64,000 nt of DNA from Candidatus Desulfaltia sp. Lineage in GTDB: Bacteria > Desulfobacterota > Desulfobacteria > Desulfobacterales > ETH-SRB1. Position numbers and translations under genes: made by a program. Below are positions 1-7,688 of the stretch, piece after piece (within the stretch, counting starts at the first letter, position 1; each line of letters starts with the position of its first letter). The stretch covers positions 32,396-96,395 of the forward strand of contig JAUSPN010000015.1 of the NCBI GenBank assembly GCA_030656555.1, in the 5' to 3' direction. The notes under the pieces were generated by a model. It saw only the letters and a program-made list of their open reading frames with translations. It had not been told where the DNA came from and did no database searches.

Positions 1-2
1 AT

Positions 3-539
3 ATGGGGAACTGGGAGCTTTTGTCGATTATTATTGCTATGGCCGGCTATCCGGTCAGTGTCTTGTACCGGCCACTTGATTTTTTTTTGCTGGATCGCTT
101 ATTTGGTATGATAAGAGGTCGTTTTGGCGCAGAATTGATTCCCAGTGCCCAATCTATGCGCAAGATTCTGCAAAGCCTGAAACATGGTAAAGTTGTTGGA
201 ATGTTAATAGATCAGAATGTTGATTGGCATGAAGGGGTTTTTGTCGATTTTTTTGGCCACAGGGCATGCACAAACAAAGGCATGGCGCTTTTGGCACGCA
301 GGACCGAGTCGCCTGTTGTCCCTGTTTTTTTAGTACGTGAAAAATCAGGATTCAGGGCCGAATTTGGATCGGAAATTCCCTTAATAAAAACAGAAGACAT
401 TAGAAAAGATATTGAAGAAAACACCCAGCAGTATAACAGGATTGTAGAAGACTTTATCCGTCAATACCCTGACCAGTGGTTCTGGGTTCATCAACGATGG
501 AAAACAAAACCATACTGCCAATGGCCTAAGGAAATTTAG
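3..539 (+). CDS. Lipid A acyltransferase, LpxL/HtrB family (5' truncated by window edge)
   Basis: This is the C-terminal part of a lysophospholipid acyltransferase of the LpxL/LpxM/HtrB family, which adds a secondary acyl chain to Kdo2-lipid IV-A at the inner membrane. The reading frame begins inside the family's HX4E catalytic box. The visible residues are MGNWE, and the two bases before them (AT) would complete a CAT histidine codon, giving HMGNWE. The second acceptor-pocket region (MLIDQNVDW, then VFVDFFG) and the family ending WFWVHQRWKTKP follow. The start codon and roughly the first 110-120 residues lie outside the window, so the M at position 3 is not a real start. It lies upstream of waaF and waaC on the same strand, which fits an LPS locus. 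Confidence 0.88.
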   Translation: MGNWELLSIIIAMAGYPVSVLYRPLDFFLLDRLFGMIRGRFGAELIPSAQSMRKILQSLKHGKVVGMLIDQNVDWHEGVFVDFFGHRACTNKGMALLARRTESPVVPVFLVREKSGFRAEFGSEIPLIKTEDIRKDIEENTQQYNRIVEDFIRQYPDQWFWVHQRWKTKPYCQWPKEI

Positions 540-836
540 CCACAGACCCACACAGACAAACACAGACAGGATAGTATGGTAAAAAGTGCCTAAAGTGAGC
601 TAAAGTATATTAAAGTGCCTAAAGTTAAGGAATGCGCCTTCGGCGCTGCTAATTTTAACTTTTTTACCATACAACTTTGCTCACTTTGTTTCCGGCTGAA
701 GTTATAATCAAGCCCTGAAGATATATAACACGCCGAAGGCGTACCACAACTTTAGGCATTTTAGGCACTTTAGCTCACTTTAGGCACTTATGTACGCACC
801 GAAGGTGCGCCAACTTGAAATAAGAAACCTTTAAAT
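540..836. repeat. Intergenic palindromic repeat cluster (AGTGCCTAAAGT family, copy 1)
   Basis: This gap before waaF is filled with nested inverted repeats. The motif AGTGCCTAAAGTGAGCTAAAGT near 585-606 returns inverted at about 765-787 as ACTTTAGCTCACTTTAGGCA. An inner pair, GTATGGTAAAAAGT near 574 and ACTTTTTTACCATAC near 659-673, forms a second hairpin. Small stems of the type CGCCTTCGGCG and GCACCGAAGGTGC lie between them. A related palindrome is found at 53165-53268. No gene is visible. Confidence 0.75.
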
Positions 837-1862
837 TTGAGCAATATCAAACAGCTCCTTATCCGTTCCACAAACTGGATTGGCGATGCAGTCATGACCA
901 CGCCTGCTGTCCGGGCAATCAGAAAAAACTTTCCTCATGCCGAAATAAGCATATTAACCAGGCCATGGGTTGCTCCTGTGTTTGAAAGCAGCCCTTATAT
1001 TGATAATATGCTAATTTATGATGATTTTGGAAAGCACAAAGGCCTTTCCGGGAAGCTGCGGCTTGCAAGGGAATTGAAACAATACGGTTTTGATGCGGCA
1101 ATCCTGCTGCAAAACGCCTTTGAAGCCGCCCTTATTGCATTTTTTGCCGGCATTCCATGTAGAATCGGGTACAATACAGATGCCAGAAGTTTTTTATTGA
1201 CCCACTCTGTTTCCTGTACGCCTCGAATCAAGAAGATGCATCAAACCGGATATTACTTAGACATTCTCCACGGGATAGGTCTTGACACAGACGGCCCTGG
1301 GCTGGATCTTGTTGTAGCTAAGAAATATCAAAAGAGCGCCGCGGAAATTTTGGAAGAACATGGCATATCAAGGGCAGATAGATTGGTCGGGATCAACCCG
1401 AGCGCCACCTTTGGTCCCGCCAAACAGTGGTTTCCGGAACGTTACGCTGCTTTATCTGATAAAATACAAGAAGTTTTTGGGGCCGGCATACTTCTTTTTG
1501 GAGGTCCGGGAGACAGAGAACTGGGTTTAAGAATTTCACAGAAGATGCAGCATCCACCGGTTGATCTTTGTGGAAAAACAGATCTTGGAGAAGCAATAGC
1601 CTTGATTAAAGAATGCGATCTTTTTATTACGAACGATTCCGGCTTGATGCATGTAGCAGCAGCGCTCGATGTGCCATTGATCGCTATTTTTGGCTCCACA
1701 AATCCTGTAACTACAGGGCCGCAGAGTCAAAGAAGCAAAATTGTGCGCGTTCCAATCAAATGCAGCCCCTGCCTGAAACCAGAATGTCCTGAAGGTCATC
1801 TAAAATGCATGGATCAGATAGACGTTGAGATGGTTTTTGATGTTGCGAAGGAAATTTTGTGA
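837..1862 (+). CDS. waaF: ADP-heptose:LPS heptosyltransferase II
   Basis: This GT9-family enzyme transfers the second L-glycero-D-manno-heptose from ADP-heptose to the LPS inner core on the cytoplasmic face. The N-terminus has the WaaF signature STNWIGDAVMTTPAVRAI. NPSATFGPAKQWFPERYA opens the C-terminal Rossmann domain. The nucleotide-sugar binding stretch NDSGLMHVAAALDVPLIAIFG follows, and a Cys-containing tail (CSPCLKPECP) ends the protein. At 341 residues it has the usual length. The only in-frame start before the conserved motif is TTG at 837 with no strong Shine-Dalgarno, so the exact start is less certain. A strong hairpin follows the stop. Confidence 0.93.
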   Translation: MSNIKQLLIRSTNWIGDAVMTTPAVRAIRKNFPHAEISILTRPWVAPVFESSPYIDNMLIYDDFGKHKGLSGKLRLARELKQYGFDAAILLQNAFEAALIAFFAGIPCRIGYNTDARSFLLTHSVSCTPRIKKMHQTGYYLDILHGIGLDTDGPGLDLVVAKKYQKSAAEILEEHGISRADRLVGINPSATFGPAKQWFPERYAALSDKIQEVFGAGILLFGGPGDRELGLRISQKMQHPPVDLCGKTDLGEAIALIKECDLFITNDSGLMHVAAALDVPLIAIFGSTNPVTTGPQSQRSKIVRVPIKCSPCLKPECPEGHLKCMDQIDVEMVFDVAKEIL

Positions 1863-2195
1863 GCTATATTTACCGCAGAGCCGCTGAGAACGCAAAGAAA
1901 TTTATTTTTTTAAATTGTCGTGAGAGGCGACAATTTAAAAACTAAGCTGTCTAATTTAATATAATATGAAACCCTCCAAAACTATCGATATTTGTCATTT
2001 CGACCGAAGGGAAAAATCTTAACAGACTTGAATTATTAAGATAATATTCGATCTTCTGGTATTATTAATTATCGCAAAGCGATTGAGAACATTTCTTTTC
2101 TGCCCTCTCAGCAGAAAAGAAATAATATTTCCCCTCCGCGACCTCTGCGTCTTGAGCGAAGCGGGCGGTGAAAAAATAAAAGTAATGGGGATTCT
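1863..2195. repeat. Repeat-rich gap between waaF and waaC
   Basis: No gene is visible. Apart from the hairpin at 1905-1942, the gap holds a half copy of the GTCATTTCGACC repeat (about 1975-2042, matching 5267-5340). It also holds a perfect 13-bp hairpin ATTTCTTTTCTGC / GCAGAAAAGAAAT at 2091-2123. Its ends are loosely inverted GC-rich sequences, ACCGCAGAGCCGCTGAG near 1872 and CCTCTGCG...GGCGGT near 2140-2170, of the kind seen in short intergenic repeats. Confidence 0.6.
1905..1942. terminator. Hairpin terminator after waaF
   Basis: A perfect stem AAATTGTCG / CGACAATTT with a 7-nt loop is preceded by a run of T and followed by a run of A. The A/T flanks pair and lengthen the stem. It begins about 45 nt after the waaF stop. 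The T run on the + strand is upstream of the stem rather than downstream, so it may be only a weak terminator or part of the surrounding repeat. Confidence 0.5.
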
Positions 2196-3281
2196 GTGAA
2201 CATACTCATTGTAAAATTGAGCGCAATCGGTGATGTGATCCATACCCTTCCTGCTCTGAATGCCGTTAGAAAAAAGTATCCTGACGCACATATTACATGG
2301 CTTGTGGAAGAAGCGGCATACAGCATTATCAAAGGGCACAAAGCGCTTGACAGAATAATTGTTTCAAAAAGAAAGACATGGCTGAAAGGGCTTGCCGGGC
2401 ATTCCTGCCTTAAAAATATAAGAGAGGCCTGCGGTTTTATTAAGGAGCTGCTGGATACCAGATACGACATAATACTCGATTTTCAGTCTCTGCTTAAAAG
2501 CGGGGTTTTAATAGAGCTGGCCAGGGGAGGGCGGAAAATCGGCTTTGACAAAGGCATGCAGCACCAGGAACACAGCTATATATTCTTAAATGAACGTATT
2601 AAGCCGGTTGATATGGATGTTCACGCTCTGATCAGGGGAATGATGCTTTTAGAATCTATAGGGATTCATTCTCGTGAAGCTGTATTTAATGTTCCGATTT
2701 CAGACCAGGACCACAATACTGCAGATGATCTGCTGATGCGCTGCGGTATAAAAACGCCCAAGCTGCTTGTTGCAATAAATCCAATGGCAAAATGGGAAAC
2801 AAAGCTCTGGGATAATCTGAAATTTTCAAACCTTGCAGACAGGCTGATTAAACAGGCAAATGCCGATGTAATTTTTACGGGAAGCCATGAAGATAGCGAA
2901 GCAATCGAGGATATTATTTCAAACATGAAAGCCGGAGCTGCCAATCTTGCCGGCAAGACAGACCTGAAAACACTGGCCGCACTTTATGAAAAAGCATCTA
3001 TTGTTGTTTCGACCGACACAGGACCCATGCATCTGGCCGCAGCTATTGGAACGCCTGTTGTGGCCCTTTTCGGACCTACAGCGCCGTGGAGAACCGGTCC
3101 GTTTGGGCCTGGTCATACAATTATCAGGGCAGATCTGGAATGCGGCCCCTGTTTTAAAAGACAGTGCAAAACAATTGACTGCATGAAACAGATCACTGTT
3201 GATCAGGTTTTTGACGCAGCAATGTCTGTAATATTTACCACAGAGATCACGAAAAACACAATTCAGGCAGATAGGCTATAG
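2196..3281 (+). CDS. waaC: LPS heptosyltransferase I (WaaC-like)
   Basis: This GT9-family enzyme would attach the first heptose to Kdo in the LPS inner core. The N-terminus MNILIVKLSAIGDVIHTLPAL is typical of WaaC. The C-terminal donor site reads VVSTDTGPMHLAAAIGTPVVALFGPTAPWRTGP. A Cys-rich tail CGPCFKRQC follows, as in many delta-proteobacterial homologues. The start is GTG at 2196 with GGGG about 6 nt upstream. Its last 65-70 nucleotides are present a second time, in decayed form, at 4051-4118, beyond the HigBA module. The stop codon lies inside an inverted repeat (3272-3325). Confidence 0.9.
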   Translation: MNILIVKLSAIGDVIHTLPALNAVRKKYPDAHITWLVEEAAYSIIKGHKALDRIIVSKRKTWLKGLAGHSCLKNIREACGFIKELLDTRYDIILDFQSLLKSGVLIELARGGRKIGFDKGMQHQEHSYIFLNERIKPVDMDVHALIRGMMLLESIGIHSREAVFNVPISDQDHNTADDLLMRCGIKTPKLLVAINPMAKWETKLWDNLKFSNLADRLIKQANADVIFTGSHEDSEAIEDIISNMKAGAANLAGKTDLKTLAALYEKASIVVSTDTGPMHLAAAIGTPVVALFGPTAPWRTGPFGPGHTIIRADLECGPCFKRQCKTIDCMKQITVDQVFDAAMSVIFTTEITKNTIQADRL

Positions 3282-3325
3282 GCTGTTAGTTTTTTGTAAC
3301 CTAAATGCCTTCAGCCTACAGCCTA
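3272..3325. repeat. Inverted repeat spanning the waaC stop codon
   Basis: TAGGCTATAGGCTG (3272-3285) is mirrored by CAGCCTACAGCCTA (3312-3325) with one mismatch. More AGCCTAA units follow to about 3358. The first arm contains the TAG stop of waaC. It could fold as a transcription-end hairpin, but it lacks a clear T run. Confidence 0.55.
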
Positions 3326-3397
3326 AACAACCTGAGTAGATAGCCTTAAGCCTAAACAACCAGAATAATTACAGAGAGCATTCTTTTAAAAAACAAC

Positions 3398-3424
3398 TTG
3401 ACTCATAACGTTATGCGTTATAAT
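3398..3424 (+). promoter_or_regulatory. Probable higBA promoter with overlapping palindromic operator
   Basis: TTGACT (3398-3403) and TATAAT (3419-3424) are near-consensus -35 and -10 boxes with a short 15-bp spacer. The spacer contains the perfect palindrome CATAACGTTATG (3404-3415). A second CGTTAT half-site at 3416-3421 overlaps the -10 box. Operators of this kind, covering the promoter, are where HigA antitoxins normally autoregulate. That role is inferred from position. Confidence 0.55.
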
Positions 3425-3435
3425 ATGATGTTGCG

Positions 3436-3717
3436 ATGATAGAAAGTTTCAAATGCAAAGAAACGGAAAAGATTTTTGATAGGCAGTTTTCTAAAAAACT
3501 ACCGACAAATATTCAGCAGATTGCGTTTCGGAAGCTCAGGATGTTGAATCGGAGCTCAACGGTTCAAGATTTAAGAGTTCCACCTGCAAATCGGTTTGAA
3601 GCTCTATCTGGAAAAAGAAAAGGACAGCACAGTATCCGTATTAATGATCAATGGAGGATCTGTTTTAAATGGCAAGATGGAAATGCATACAATGTTGAGA
3701 TTGTTGATTATCATTGA
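3436..3717 (+). CDS. higB: HigB-type RelE-superfamily toxin
   Basis: This 93-residue toxin belongs to the HigB/RelE superfamily of ribosome-dependent mRNA interferases. Family features include an early IESFKCKETEKIF segment and the core RFEALSGKRKGQHSIRINDQWRI. An aromatic-acidic tail (YNVEIVDYH) ends it. The conserved basic residues (K, R, R) of the catalytic face are present. It lies 9 nt before the antitoxin gene, in the toxin-first order typical of HigBA. A sigma70-like promoter with a palindromic operator lies directly upstream. The module separates waaC from a decayed copy of its own 3' end, which suggests it was gained by insertion. Confidence 0.92.
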   Translation: MIESFKCKETEKIFDRQFSKKLPTNIQQIAFRKLRMLNRSSTVQDLRVPPANRFEALSGKRKGQHSIRINDQWRICFKWQDGNAYNVEIVDYH

Positions 3718-3726
3718 GGTGATATA

Positions 3727-4023
3727 ATGAGAAAAATACCAGCGGTACATCCGGGCGAGATTATGTTTGAGGAATTTCTCAAACCGATGAACATCAGTCA
3801 GAATCAACTTGGCAGAGACCTTGGCGTTTCTCCTCGCAGAATCAACGAGATCATTCATGGGAGAAGAAGCGTCACGGCAGATACAGCTCTTCGCTTAGGT
3901 ATCTACTTCGGAAATTCCCCTTCCTTCTGGCTTGGTCTACAGATGGACTATGATCTCGATATTGCCGAGGATACCCTCTCCGAGAAAATTCATAAGGAAG
4001 TTCGTCAATTGGCTGTTGCCTGA
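3727..4023 (+). CDS. higA: HigA-type antitoxin, XRE/VapI helix-turn-helix
   Basis: This 98-residue partner of HigB carries the HigA/VapI signature: HPGEIMFEEFLKPMNISQNQLG, then SPRRINEIIHGRRSVTADTALRL, then NSPSFWLGLQMDYDL. The helix-turn-helix spans roughly residues 25-60. It should neutralise HigB and repress the operon from the palindrome at 3404-3415. The SD-like GAGGTGATA lies just before the ATG. The toxin stop lies 9 nt upstream, so the two are likely translationally coupled. Confidence 0.93.
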   Translation: MRKIPAVHPGEIMFEEFLKPMNISQNQLGRDLGVSPRRINEIIHGRRSVTADTALRLGIYFGNSPSFWLGLQMDYDLDIAEDTLSEKIHKEVRQLAVA

Positions 4024-4050
4024 GAGACTGCTGACAAAGCCTTTAAATCT

Positions 4051-4118
4051 CTGTAGATCAGGTTTTTGACGCAGCAATGCTTGCAATTCTTTTACCAAAG
4101 AGATCACGAAAAACATAG
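4051..4118 (+). pseudogene. Decayed duplicate of the waaC 3' end
   Basis: CTGTAGATCAGGTTTTTGAC and the next 45-50 bases match waaC 3196-3263 with few differences. The first 29 nt carry one mismatch, then there are a small indel and scattered substitutions. Read in frame it gives VDQVFDAAMLAILL against VDQVFDAAMSVIFTT in waaC. It has no start codon and stops soon after. It marks the far side of the HigBA insertion. Confidence 0.75.
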
Positions 4119-4187
4119 AGAAAAAACGTGATTAATATTTTATTTTCTTCGTGCGCTTGTAAAAATAAAATGTGATTAATTTAAAAC

Positions 4188-4320
4188 TGATGGCGTCGTA
4201 AAAAGTTAAAAACACCCGCCCTTGTCATTCCCGCGAAGGCGGGAATCCAGTAATTACTTATAGTTACGCACGGTACTTTTGCACTGATTCCCAAAATCAG
4301 TACTTTTTACGAGTTCATCA
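4188..4320. mobile_element. MITE-like element with TGATGAACTCGTAAAAAGT terminal inverted repeats
   Basis: The 133-bp element starts with TGATGGCGTCGTAAAAAGT (4188-4206) and ends with ACTTTTTACGAGTTCATCA (4302-4320), an imperfect 19-bp terminal inverted repeat. Inside is a strong hairpin ATTCCCGC GAAG GCGGGAAT (4227-4246), part of the common GTCATTCCCGCGAAGGCGGG intergenic repeat. Single ends of the same kind are at 36850, 47296, 62972 and, more diverged, 59455. It codes for nothing and is probably moved by a transposase elsewhere. Confidence 0.65.
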
Positions 4321-4343
4321 AAATTGTTCAGTTAGGATGTCGC

Positions 4344-5264
4344 ATGGACGTTTCTATTATAATTGTTAACTGGAATACTAAAAAACTTTTACTCGACTGT
4401 ATCCGCTCAATCCATGAGACTGTAAAAAATATATCATTTGGAATATGGCTGGTTGACAACGCATCCACAGATGGAAGCGTGGAGGCTGTTAAACAAAATT
4501 ATCCTGATGTAAAGATTATCCAAAACAAGAGAAATTTGGGTTTTGCCGCTGCCAACAATATTGCTCTGGAAAGGATGCGCGGCCAGTATGCTTTACTGCT
4601 AAATACAGACACGATTCTCACGAACGGAGCGGTTGAAAATCTTTTTGATTTTATGGAAAAAAATTCTGATGCAGGCATGGCATGCGGCCAACTGCTTAAT
4701 CAGGATGGATCAAAACAAAACTCTATTGCTAATTTTCCGTGCATACACTCTCTGATCTGCAATGAAAGCCTTCTGCAGATACTATTTCCAAAAAAATTTC
4801 CAGGGAAGAGAAGAGAATATAAAAAGCCTGTTGAGGTGGATTCATGTATCGGAGCCTGTTTGATGGTCAGAAAAAAGGCTATGGATGAGGTCGGACTGCT
4901 TGATAAAAGATATTTCTTTTTCTTTGAAGAAACTGATTGGGCATACAGGATGAAGCAGTCTGGATGGAAAATATATTTTGTTCCATCAGCGAAAATTTTT
5001 CATATCCAGGGGCAGACTGTAGGCCATAATGTTGTTTCCAGGGTAATGTTCTACAGATCACGTTATATCTATTTTAAAAAATGGCACAAGAATTCTTATC
5101 CGCTTATTTGCCTTATTATTTTTGTCAGGCTATTGATAAACACAATTTTGAGTCTGGCAGGGGTTGTTGCCACGATAGGCATGCATGCGGGCATAAGAAG
5201 GAAGTTGTCGGTTTATAGCAGGCTGATTTTATGGCATCTTGTTGGATGTCCTGAAGACAGATAG
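4344..5264 (+). CDS. Glycosyltransferase family 2 (rhamnosyltransferase WbbL-like)
   Basis: This 306-residue GT-A glycosyltransferase probably adds a sugar during LPS core or O-chain assembly. It has the GT2 N-terminus VSIIIVNWNTKKLLLDCI, then VDNASTDGSVEAV and the metal-binding DXD-equivalent LLLNTDTIL near residue 93. The acceptor loop is GACLMVRKKAMDEVGLLD and the EETDWAYRMKQSGW stretch contains the candidate catalytic base. A hydrophobic segment near residues 250-275 suggests membrane association. The sugar cannot be told from sequence. It lies downstream of the MITE-like element, so it may have its own promoter. Confidence 0.85.
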   Translation: MDVSIIIVNWNTKKLLLDCIRSIHETVKNISFGIWLVDNASTDGSVEAVKQNYPDVKIIQNKRNLGFAAANNIALERMRGQYALLLNTDTILTNGAVENLFDFMEKNSDAGMACGQLLNQDGSKQNSIANFPCIHSLICNESLLQILFPKKFPGKRREYKKPVEVDSCIGACLMVRKKAMDEVGLLDKRYFFFFEETDWAYRMKQSGWKIYFVPSAKIFHIQGQTVGHNVVSRVMFYRSRYIYFKKWHKNSYPLICLIIFVRLLINTILSLAGVVATIGMHAGIRRKLSVYSRLILWHLVGCPEDR

Positions 5265-5290
5265 AGACCTTTGCAAAACTATCGTTATTT

Positions 5291-5368
5291 GTCATTTCGA
5301 CCAAAGGGAGAAATCTTAACAGACTTGAATCATTAAGATTTCTCGTCGTTAATACTCCTCGAAATGAC
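5291..5368. repeat. Palindromic intergenic repeat GTCATTTCGA...TCGAAATGAC (complete copy)
   Basis: GTCATTTCGA (5291-5300) and TCGAAATGAC (5359-5368) frame a longer inverted pair, GAGAAATCTTAA and TTAAGATTTCTC. The left half, including GGGAGAAATCTTAACAGACT, matches 1994-2042 almost base for base. A third, more diverged copy lies at 36880-36957. It fills the gap between two LPS genes. Confidence 0.7.
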
Positions 5369-5432
5369 AAAATTCAAAGGTTTCGCTCTGGCGGACTCGC
5401 AATGACATATTGTTTTGAAAACGATGCAATAG

Positions 5433-6551
5433 GTGTTAAATTTTATGTTCATAAAAGGAAATAAGTTAATATCAAAAGATATCCGCAACATTTTATTGAT
5501 CCAGCTCGGCGATATAGGCGACGTGGTGTGGGCTACACCCACTTTTCGTGCCGTAAAGGAAGCATATCCGCAGGCAGAGGTTTCCGTTCTCTTGAGAGAA
5601 AGTTTTGGATCGCTTTTAGAGGCAGATTCTCATATCCATAAGATTTTTGAAGTGAAGCGATATAATGGAAATTTTTTAAAAAAGGCGGGAAAACAATTAT
5701 CATTCATAAGGGAGTTGCGGAAGGAGCGCTTTGATCTGGTTTTTGATTTGCGTTCAGATGACAGAGGCGCTTATATGGCTCTTTTATCAGGCGCTAAAAT
5801 CAGGGCTGCCTTGTTTTATCGCGGCCTCAAATGGCGTAATTGCCTCTTTACACACCTCGCTGAACCGCTTGCCAGCAAAGAAATAATTCATGGCGCTACA
5901 GAGCAATCTCTTCGGATTGTAAGAGAATTCGGCATAGATACAAAAGATACCATCCCTAAACTCTGGGTTTATGAAAAAGTCAAAAAACGGGCAAGACAAC
6001 TCTTAGACGGCAATGACATAACGACTTCAGGCAGATTGATTACACTGAACCCCTTTTCCAGATGGCAGTACAAGGAATGGGGTTATGAAAAATGGGTACA
6101 GATCATTGACTGGTTATGGGAAGAATATGAAATCCCTACAGTGATTGTCGGAGCTATCGAAGAGAGGAAGAAATCAATTGATATAGTCAATAAATGTAAA
6201 GGACGAATTTATAACCTTACCGGCAGAACCAGCCTGGACGAACTGGCCGGAGTACTCAGCTTTAGCAGACTGCATATGGGCGTTGACAGTGCAGCTCCAC
6301 ACATTGCTGCGGCTGTAGGAACACCTACAATAACCATTTACGGTCCTTCCGACTGGAGAGATTGGGCACCTATAGGTGAAACACACAGCGTCATCACCCA
6401 GGATTACGATTGCGTTCCATGTCACCAGAAAGGGTGTGATAGCAGGGGGATAAGTAAATGTCTTGAAGAATTAACGGTTGACAAGGTAAAAAGGGTTATT
6501 CAAGGATTTTTGGACCACAATAGCAAGATATCTGTTAAATCAATCCCATGA
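5433..6551 (+). CDS. Third GT9-family heptosyltransferase
   Basis: This ADP-heptose--LPS heptosyltransferase-like protein (GT9, 372 residues) is distinct from the WaaF and WaaC copies upstream. The N-terminus NILLIQLGDIGDVVWATPTFRAV and the C-terminal HMGVDSAAPHIAAAVGTPTITIYGPSDWRDW are diagnostic. It ends with a Cys tail (CVPCHQKGC) as in its paralogues. It resembles the WaaQ/heptosyltransferase III group, but the acceptor is unknown. GTG at 5433 is the track start; ATG at 5445 is equally possible. Its last 17 bp overlap the convergent gene on the minus strand. Confidence 0.87.
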   Translation: MLNFMFIKGNKLISKDIRNILLIQLGDIGDVVWATPTFRAVKEAYPQAEVSVLLRESFGSLLEADSHIHKIFEVKRYNGNFLKKAGKQLSFIRELRKERFDLVFDLRSDDRGAYMALLSGAKIRAALFYRGLKWRNCLFTHLAEPLASKEIIHGATEQSLRIVREFGIDTKDTIPKLWVYEKVKKRARQLLDGNDITTSGRLITLNPFSRWQYKEWGYEKWVQIIDWLWEEYEIPTVIVGAIEERKKSIDIVNKCKGRIYNLTGRTSLDELAGVLSFSRLHMGVDSAAPHIAAAVGTPTITIYGPSDWRDWAPIGETHSVITQDYDCVPCHQKGCDSRGISKCLEELTVDKVKRVIQGFLDHNSKISVKSIP

Positions 6552-7491
6552 GCGTAAATATCTTTTCAAACCTCATTTCCCATGTATGTTCGGTATGAGC
6601 TCTCTGGACCCCTTTTTTTCTTATTGCTTCAGCTTTTTCGGGATTTGAAAGAAAATATCGAATTTTTACGACGAGATTATCAAAACTCGTGTATGTAATA
6701 ATTTCTTTGCCTATGTTATAAACCTTTTCGAGTTCGAGATTATGTTCGGTCAGATAAAGGCCACCACTCATTGTAATTTCAAAGTCCCTTCCCTTTAGAC
6801 AGTAAGTATCCTGGTGTCCAGCCACTCCACTAAAACCGAGATTGATTTTACTTTTCGAATACATACGTATCATATCTTCCGTGGAAAGAGGTCCATTTTG
6901 CCAGCCATATCCAAAAGCTTCCACGTGAATGCCGCGATCTTTCAGAGCCTGAATAATGGTCGGTCGATTCCCATAACATTGACCGACGAATGACACATCA
7001 ATAGTTTTTTCTAAATTGTACGGCTTATGAATTTCAGGATTTGCACCTTCGGGAAGATAGATAGGTAACGCTCCTTCAACGCAGTATTTTTTCAGAGCAT
7101 CTTGCGTGCTTGTCCAGCAGAAATCAAAATATCGGCAGATATTTTTCATTCCAATGGGTTGCCCCTTTTTTGTCTTTCCGATGAATGTTTCCTTATCGTT
7201 CAGAGATAGATTGACTGTGGGAACACCAAATGAACTCAATTTATGAATTGTATCCGGAGATACAAGCTCCCCTGACAAATAGGTAAAAACGACATCTGTT
7301 GAATCCTCTTGAACCCACTGCTTTACTCGACTGACAAGGTCTTTATTCATTCTTGCTTTTATGGATTTATGCCATTCTTTTCCATGATGGTTGAATTGTT
7401 CGAACCAATCATAATGCCGAACTTGACCGAATTTTTCGAGGGATGGCTTCAGCGATTCATTTTCCCAGTTATAATGATGGTAAATCGCCAA
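6535..7491 (-). CDS. CgeB-like glycosyltransferase (GT-B, DUF3880 type); N-terminus in another frame
   Basis: The 318 residues shown look like a CgeB/DUF3880-type GT-B glycosyltransferase. Supporting motifs are VNLSLNDKETF, the N-domain exit FDFCWTSTQDALKKY, YLPEGANPEIH, IDVSFVGQCYGNRP and the donor-site loop GRDFEITMSGGLYLTEHNLELE. The family's final HTWEMRFEKI is also present. The track start is a TTG inside the first beta strand (KILAIYHHYNW), so it is not the true start. The frame stays open upstream to about 7598, where a stop occurs. A matching N-terminus begins at ATG 7688 in another frame (separate entry). It is the last gene of the minus-strand polysaccharide operon and meets the GT9 gene tail to tail. 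Confidence 0.75.
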   Translation of the reverse strand: MAIYHHYNWENESLKPSLEKFGQVRHYDWFEQFNHHGKEWHKSIKARMNKDLVSRVKQWVQEDSTDVVFTYLSGELVSPDTIHKLSSFGVPTVNLSLNDKETFIGKTKKGQPIGMKNICRYFDFCWTSTQDALKKYCVEGALPIYLPEGANPEIHKPYNLEKTIDVSFVGQCYGNRPTIIQALKDRGIHVEAFGYGWQNGPLSTEDMIRMYSKSKINLGFSGVAGHQDTYCLKGRDFEITMSGGLYLTEHNLELEKVYNIGKEIITYTSFDNLVVKIRYFLSNPEKAEAIRKKGVQRAHTEHTWEMRFEKIFTLMGLI

Positions 7492-7688
7492 AATCTTTAA
7501 ATTTTGCTTTGGTGTGGGTTTCAGGCTGGGAAACTTGCGCCTAAAAGTCTTCCGGATTGTTTCTTCGTCCGGCAGGGAAGGTGAAGTGAATCGAATTTAG
7601 AGCTGTAGTAATGAAGTTCCCGTTTGAGTCTTCGTTTGTTTTTCCATGCCCTGAACAGGCGTCTGTATTTTTTAAGAGGATCGTTCAT
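7492..7688 (-). pseudogene. Frameshifted N-terminal part of the CgeB-like glycosyltransferase
   Basis: ATG at 7688 overlaps the last 17 nt of the upstream gene, as expected for coupled genes. It opens a basic N-terminus, MNDPLKKYRRLFRAWKNK, ending LHYYSSKFDSLHLP. That frame then runs out at a stop near 7520. The frame of the main ORF is open from about 7597 and continues the same protein (LPDEETIRKTFRRKFPSL, then KILAIYHHYNW). Joining the two near 7575-7597 with a one-base shift gives a continuous protein of about 380 residues. Either the gene is broken, or the base count is wrong here. Confidence 0.65.

Larger units (their letters stand above)
4024..4343. other. Gene-free gap between higA and the GT2 gene
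   Basis: This 320-bp gap contains the waaC 3' remnant and the MITE-like element listed separately. Between them (about 4119-4187) is AT-rich sequence with the near-repeat GTGATTAAT at about 4129 and 4173. No further gene is visible. Confidence 0.6.

Noticed and set aside
6174-6425. Minus-strand ORF inside the third heptosyltransferase
   Set aside because: Shadow frame of a clear GT9 gene.
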